Origin: Rodentolepis nana
Lineage: Eukaryota > Platyhelminthes > Cestoda > Cyclophyllidea > Hymenolepididae
DNA length: 37,685 bases
Direction of reading: 5' to 3'
NCBI GenBank assembly: GCA_900617975.1
Contig: UZAE01012428.1
Location: 4,358-42,042 of the forward strand
This document shows, one piece after another, positions 32,754 through 37,685 of the stretch (position 1 is its first letter; the number at the start of each line of letters is the position of its first letter). The notes beneath the pieces were generated by a model. The model made no database searches. It saw only the letters and a list, made by a program, of their open reading frames with translations, and was not told the origin of the DNA. Made by a program: the position numbers and the translations under genes.

Positions 32754-33930
32754 TTAGTATTCATCGTGGAACGGATATTCAGGATGCTCGGCAAGGCTGC
32801 AATGTAGAAAAAATATTCACTGAATGTGTGTTGAAGGAAAATATTTCATTTAGATTCGACCGATAACTTACGCCGAAAACTTGAATAAGCGAATATTCAT
32901 ACCAGATTTGTTTAGCTTGTCCATCTCATCATTAGTCAGTTCAAATCCCATAACCTGTTATAAAATGAATAAAATGGCATAAAGAATTAAGCATCATAAG
33001 CAACAGCCAAATAAAAGGAGAAAACTTACATCAAAGTTCTTCTTGATACGCTCTGGAGTAACACTCTTGGCGATGACAATTAAATTTCTTTGAAGAGCAT
33101 GGCGTATCAGAACTTGGCCAGGAGAAACTTTGTGCTTATTCGCGATCTCAACAACAGCCTCCAATTGAAACAATGACTTAACGTTTTCCCTACATTAAAA
33201 CAAACAAATAAATTAACAAAGGCATTTGAAACCTTACTTAATGAACCCAGGAGAGCCGAAAGGAGCATAAGCTTCGACCTGAATGCCTTTCGATTGACAG
33301 AATTCAATCAACTTGGTATTTAGCCAGTGAAGATGCACTTCAACCTGATTGACAGCTGGCACCATCGTTCCATGCTTAATGATATGCTCAATTTGGCGTT
33401 TGTTGAAGTTTGACACGCCAACAGACTTTGCCAGTCCTGCTGGAACTAACTTTTCCATTTCTCTCCAGGTGTCTTCAAGTTTGTGATCCTCAAAAACGAA
33501 TGCCTTCGGATCTTTAAAATTCGGATTATTGCCGTCTTTAAGATGGAACGAAAAAGGTGAATGAATAAGGTAGAGATCCAGATAATCAAGACCAAGATCT
33601 TTCAACGTTTCTTCACAAGATCTTTTAACGTCTTTCGGATCATGTCGATCGCACGCGAGTTTAGAAGTGACGAAAATGTCTTTGCGTTTAAGATTGTACT
33701 CTTTCATTGATTCTGCAATGGCCTGACCTATTTCTTTCTCGTTGCCGTAAAACATTGCACAGTCAATATGACGGTAACCAGCTCCAAAAGCTGCTTTCAT
33801 GACGTTGATCACGTCAGTAAACATAACCTGAATGATATTAAAAACATATAAAGCGTACGTCATATGTTCCATAGGCAAGCTGGGGAATTTCGTGGCCACT
33901 ATTTAACTTTAGGCACGGACCAAAAGACAT
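32754..33930 (-). CDS. Aldo-keto reductase, tandem copy E (5 exons, 315 aa)
   Basis: The exons (minus) are 33859-33930, 33238-33827, 33030-33189, 32872-32954 and 32754-32796; the introns are 31, 48, 75 and 75 nt, the shortest first and second introns of the family. The N-terminus is [20 protein letters not shown] and the C-terminus [12 protein letters not shown]. The tetrad D46, Y51, K80, H113 and S163-N164 are intact. Both pocket tryptophans are lost: SKLACD (W82A) and LIHSPFSF (W114S), with a different loop at about 119-138. Exon 2 begins VMFTDV instead of the usual APK. This would open the substrate pocket considerably. The enzyme is probably still a reductase, since all catalytic and cofactor residues remain, but with another substrate range. 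Its 3' end and flank are almost the same as those of D. Confidence 0.92.
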
Positions 33931-33973
33931 CGAGAGCAAGAAATCGGTGAACGAATTAACACCAGTTAGATAG

Positions 33974-33993
33974 TTGGTTTAAACAAAAGGTCA
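33974..33993 (-). promoter_or_regulatory. Conserved upstream element of gene E
   Basis: TTGGTTTAAACAAAAGGTCA on the plus strand, one substitution and one deletion from the version at A, again exactly 43 nt before the ATG. Confidence 0.58.
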
Positions 33994-36900
33994 TATTTGT
34001 TTATATTTAAGAAAGGTCATTTCGATGAAATTGTTTGTGCTTTTAGGTATCATTATTTCGAGTTTCAGTTTAATTCATAATAAGTTGTGACATTATGTTT
34101 TGCCCAGTTTGCTTTTGAAAAGAATAATACTAATTGACTATTTGGAGTTAACTTCACTGTCTTAATCAATTGTTCAAATTTTATCAGAACTAAAGTTGAT
34201 AACCTGGTGTATCTCTCACTTGTTTTTTTCCAAATTGGGTTCAAGTTAATTCTCAAAGAAAATTTGTTTTTCAATATATGCATTGTTTCGTAACTAGTTA
34301 GTTGTAAATGCAATCTCAAACAGATCAAACGAATGCTTGTGCATTCAGTTAGCTGCATAATTGAATTGATTCACACCCAAACTCTTTGAAATGAGTTCCA
34401 TTTTCAAATTACTGGATTAATGTGTCTCCGGGTTTTGAATTTGTCAAGTTCAACCCTCAGAATGAAGTCCTTATGAGGATTTACTTCGGAAATTGTTGAA
34501 AACCAAGTAGCAATAACCGTGAAGAGTTGTCAGATTGTGAAAACGAATGAATGACAAGTATGTCATTGATGCTTGGGCTGTCGTTAACACTCAGGAGTGG
34601 TAAAACACTTTTCCATAAAGTGGAACAAGGCAATGGGTAGGCCAACTTGAAAAGCATATAAAAAGACGAAGAATAGAGTGAAGAGACAGCTTTCAAGTTC
34701 ACAGATGGAAGCATATTTCCACATGAGTACACGAATCTGTGATCTCGATCTATTACATGATCTAACAGTCGACAATCTTGTCATAGTCTTAAAGGTAGTG
34801 CCTCTGGTTCTTACAAATTGTTTTCTCTTTCGCACGCTGACTTTCTTATTGTTGTGCGGATCTTTAAAGGTTGATGGTGGAGTATCGAGAGACTTCGTTG
34901 CTTTGACACTAGAATATGAAGAACGTTTCTTTCTCCCTGTTTGCTCCTCCAAATTATTTGTATGTCGATTTTTCAATCAACGATGTTTAATGCTCATTCG
35001 AATATACTTAGACGTGTTCAACGTTTGGAAGAATCGACCAAACCATGTTCCCCTAATTACTATTATGCTAATGGGCGTTTATATCTTAATGTATTCGAGC
35101 GACTCGGGATCACTCTACTAACGGTGTGCACCACATTTCACCAATATTCCGAGGTGGTTTTCAGATGCCTCATTAATTGCCTTGTGTACTATAAATGTAC
35201 TCAGGTTCATGTGAGCCTAGACAGAGTTAAAGAGGAATTACCATGGAAGGGAATTGATCAAAAAAGTATTATGGAAATCTAGGCTTTCCCACCATTCGGA
35301 TAAGGAATGCACTCTTTCATGTGAAGTTTAAGACAGTCACTTATAAGTATGTCAATAGGCATTTCTTCCCAAGTGTGTTCGAGCGACTCGGAGCTTTCTA
35401 CTTACGTTGTGCACCATATTTTCACACCATTTCAATCGCTCCAATATCAACGATTCTAAGGTGGTTTTCAATTGCTGCAGACTATGGAGGTTGTGAATTG
35501 CCCTGTGCGCTGAGAGTGTATTCAAGTTTAGAAGAGTCTAGTCAGAATAAAAGTTTAATAACCGTTTACGAGAATGGTTCAATAAAGTATTTCAAAAATT
35601 GAGCTTTTCGACGATCATCAATTAAGGAAGCCAATGCATCGCAATATATACATATATATTCAAATCATTATTCAGTCAGAACTTGAGGCAAAAATGGGTC
35701 AAGAAAATGAAATTAAACACTGGTTTTCACACTTGTGTTCAAATAACACACAAATAATTGATTTACCACGTACCGGAGGAAGAACACCAAGGCAACTGGA
35801 AATTTATTCTACAAAAGAAAACAAAGAACTTAAAGTCTTGTGAAAATTGACTGAATAATAAATAAGTGCCCACCTTACCATAAAAAAGTATTCCTTAGCC
35901 TCCCAAAGTGGTGGAATTTGGCCAGTCAAGCGTTCATCTTTTGCAGTGGTTTCCTATTTGAAGGCCTATCCGTTTCTTCTACTTATGAAGCAGGAAAATG
36001 GCAGCAATGTTATGACGATCCAGAATATCAAAAGCTGCACTCAGCATAACAACGTAGATAAAATTATTACAAATGCCAAAACACAAATTGCAATAAAGTT
36101 TCTACATATTTCTCTAACTTTTTTAACCGAATGGAAAGTCGTAACAATGCATAGGCCATAAAATTCATAAGAAGACTACAACGGTCAAATAGGCTCCTCT
36201 CAAAACGCGCAAGGACATGTGATAATTAAAAGCAATTTACTAACACTTATAAATCAGTTCCAATATTGCATTTTTAAATATAATCTGTTAAAGGTTAACA
36301 TTTATGTACAATAATAGTTAGAATATTTTCTTATTGACCTTTAGAAATTTATAATTGACTGAATTCTCCCTAATTACCGTTAATTTTACCTATCGTTTTA
36401 AGTGATTTTTCCTACATACTATCAATTTTTACCTTTAAGTCACCTTATAGCAGTTTTGTATTCACGGTTTTTGTAGTATTTCTGGTTGCTACTTAATCGA
36501 ACACGAGTTGTTTATAAAACCTGTATATTGTAAAAGCATAATCAGTAATTTGATATTAATGCGAAAAATTGCATTCAAACCAAATCAAGAAACACAAGAA
36601 CACATGAATTTTTAATTACTAACAACGATTTGATTTTTTCCTCATTTTAGACGCTTAGCATCAAATACGTGATTATATGGTTGACACCATTTATATTGCA
36701 AATCGGATTTCTGTGCGCACTCTTATGTGAAAATAAATCAATTTTTGTTGATCATTAACTAATGAAAGCCGAAGGCAGTTCCTAGCTTGTGGGTAGAGAT
36801 TGAGATTGTGATTAACCTCTCAACCCTATTTATTCTGAAATTATATGTCATTTTCATGGGAACAAGTAGTGTAGATTTGATGTGTGATCGATAACCGAGA

Positions 36901-37271
36901 TGTAAAATTTAGGCAGCGAAAGCGGCCTTTAAAGTTCTGGGAAAATACGATAAGCGTATAAACACCCATGGGCTATTGAATTTTGAACAAAAATTAACCA
37001 ACAATTTTGAAAGAAAATGCGTTCGAAACTTAAACGTGGTTTACAAATGGCAATGATATATTAATTAACTAGCTAAAATAACAGGTTATTTGTTACTATT
37101 TAAATGATGATTCACCGTAAGCCGACTTCATCAGTAATGTTGTGCTAGGATTTCGAAATTCGTTGCTAGATCCGAGTTGCCACATGTCATTACTTGACTC
37201 CCTTTTTCTCGGGCCTTGCAGATGATACTAATAATTTAGTTTTGTGATCAGATTTTATAAGTTTGTGAAAT
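33994..37271. repeat. Upstream duplicon of gene E (related to B and C)
   Basis: About 34430-34830 resembles the proximal blocks upstream of A and B. 34980-36020 resembles 12620-13660. 36660-37250 resembles 14850-15600 plus 16070-16200, and 23250-23700. Inside it, about 35080-35240 and 35370-35530 are diverged tandem copies (TTCGAGCGACTCGG, GTGCACCA, AGGTGGTTTTCA). The longest open frame (34678-35121) has no domain and no conserved frame in the B copy. No gene is called. Confidence 0.6.
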
Positions 37272-37342
37272 GTGGTGCATGATAGACTTGCCTCCACCTG
37301 GTGCACTCTGGGCACCGTATACTCATACGATAAAAAGTCTAT
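37272..37342 (+). ncRNA. HDV-like ribozyme fold, copy h (catalytic C lost)
   Basis: P2 and P4 are kept and P1 has one mismatch, but J4/2 reads GAUAAA, so the active-site C60 has become U, and L3 is UCCACCU. It is predicted inactive and useful as a natural negative control. Confidence 0.5.
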
Positions 37343-37520
37343 TAACCGACAGTTGACTTCTGACTTCAAACTACCATCACCCCACCGTGCGTCATTCGAC
37401 TACTTCCACAGTACTCACCTCACCTATCATCTACCTTTGTGTCTGCTTCGTTTATACCTTTGAAATACTCTTCTGTTCCCCCCCCCCTCTCGAATTTTTC
37501 ACTTTGATGTTCCTTCCCCT
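37272..37520 (+). mobile_element. Short element, copy h, cut by LINE L3
   Basis: The head and pyrimidine-rich middle are present up to TTGATGTTCCTTCCCCT. Where the 3' module should follow, the LINE copy L3 begins. The simplest reading is insertion of L3 into this copy, with the missing 3' module beyond the window. Confidence 0.82.
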
Positions 37521-37591
37521 AGGGTGCGCGATAGACTTACCTCCTCGTGGTGCACCCTGGACAACGTATTTTCTTACGGCAAAAAGTCTAA
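37521..37591 (+). ncRNA. HDV-like self-cleaving ribozyme fold at LINE L3 head
   Basis: P1 is fully Watson-Crick (A1-U38, then GGGUGC with GCACCC, including C7-G32). P2 is 7 bp, P3 ACC/GGU, L3 UCCUCGU, the same as the HDV loop at UCCUCG. P1.1 is kept in UGGACAAC. P4 is CGUA/UACG. J4/2 is GGCAAAA with C60 at 37580. A first base A instead of G is the only unusual feature. Confidence 0.75.
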
Positions 37592-37623
37592 CACTCGGCA
37601 TTCGTTTTTGACTTCCATTAATT

Positions 37624-37685
37624 ATGAATAGCTTTAAAAAGGGCTATAAGAAAAATCGCCCTCGTCAGGGCGAATCACAATGTCT
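37624..37685 (+). CDS. LINE ORF, N-terminal end (partial)
   Basis: It begins MNSFKKGYKKNRPRQGESQC and continues past the window edge; the corresponding frame in L2 leads directly into the endonuclease LQWNAGG motif. The ATG lies 32 nt after the ribozyme fold. The product would be the endonuclease/RT/RNase H polyprotein of the element. Confidence 0.6.
   Translation, partial: MNSFKKGYKKNRPRQGESQC

Larger units (their letters stand above)
37521..37685 (+). mobile_element. LINE copy L3, 5' end, runs off the window
   Basis: Ribozyme head (37521-37591), a 32-nt leader and the start of the LINE ORF. The leader and ORF start align with copy L2 (for example CAGGGCGAATCACAATGTCT in both). Only 165 bp are inside the window, so its integrity is unknown; if complete it could be the autonomous member. 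Confidence 0.88.

Noticed and set aside
34678..35121. 147-codon plus-strand open frame upstream of gene E
   Set aside because: No recognisable domain, and the homologous region upstream of B does not preserve the frame. It overlaps other long frames on both strands, as expected by chance in duplicated spacer DNA.

Overview
The window looks like draft metazoan genomic DNA: spliced genes, retroposons with target-site duplications, a mariner relic, microsatellites and a few Ns. Its genes have introns of only 31 to 76 nt, and the first intron is always 31-36 nt. Introns this short are characteristic of parasitic flatworms, so a platyhelminth is my best guess, but this is inference. Nothing suggests a prokaryote.

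The gene content is one tandem family. Five aldo-keto reductase (AKR1/aldose-reductase type) genes, here called A to E, all lie on the minus strand: A 1240-2437, B 8513-9710, C 18202-19404, D 24482-25660, E 32754-33930. Each has five exons with identical coding lengths (72, 590, 160, 83 and 43 nt), identical intron phases, a 315-residue product, an intact catalytic tetrad and the same upstream element exactly 43 nt before the ATG. They differ in the active-site pocket (W82, W114, S163) and show patchwork homogenisation: A and B share an identical 182-bp tract including intron 2, and the 3' flanks of D and E are more alike than their coding exons. Between the genes lie 4-8 kb stretches of old, collinear duplicon sequence without a convincing gene.

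The duplicons are littered with one retroelement system. It consists of (i) an RNase-H-bearing non-LTR retrotransposon (relics at 7177-8337 and 10146-11740, a 5' end running off the window at 37521, a 3' scrap at the window start) and (ii) a roughly 330-bp non-autonomous element present about eight times in both orientations. The two share their 5' end and their 3' module but not the middle.

The most notable finding is that the shared 5' end, about 72 nt, folds on paper as an HDV-like self-cleaving ribozyme. It has a 7-bp P1 with a G.U first pair, an 8-bp P2, a 3-bp P3, an L3 loop of the UCC-N-CG type, a P1.1, the UGGGCAAC junction, a small P4 and the active-site C in J4/2. Position pair 7:32 covaries between copies (U.G, U-A, C-G). 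In copies with clear target-site duplications the element begins at, or within one base of, the predicted cleavage site. This would be a ribozyme-processed LINE/SINE pair, analogous to L1Tc/NARTc in trypanosomes.

Other items: a 5' fragment of a mariner transposon (19894-20561), a (TG)31 tract (5084-5145), an element copy with a triplicated 3' module inside one target-site duplication (22560-23009), and several local tandem duplications of a few hundred bp.
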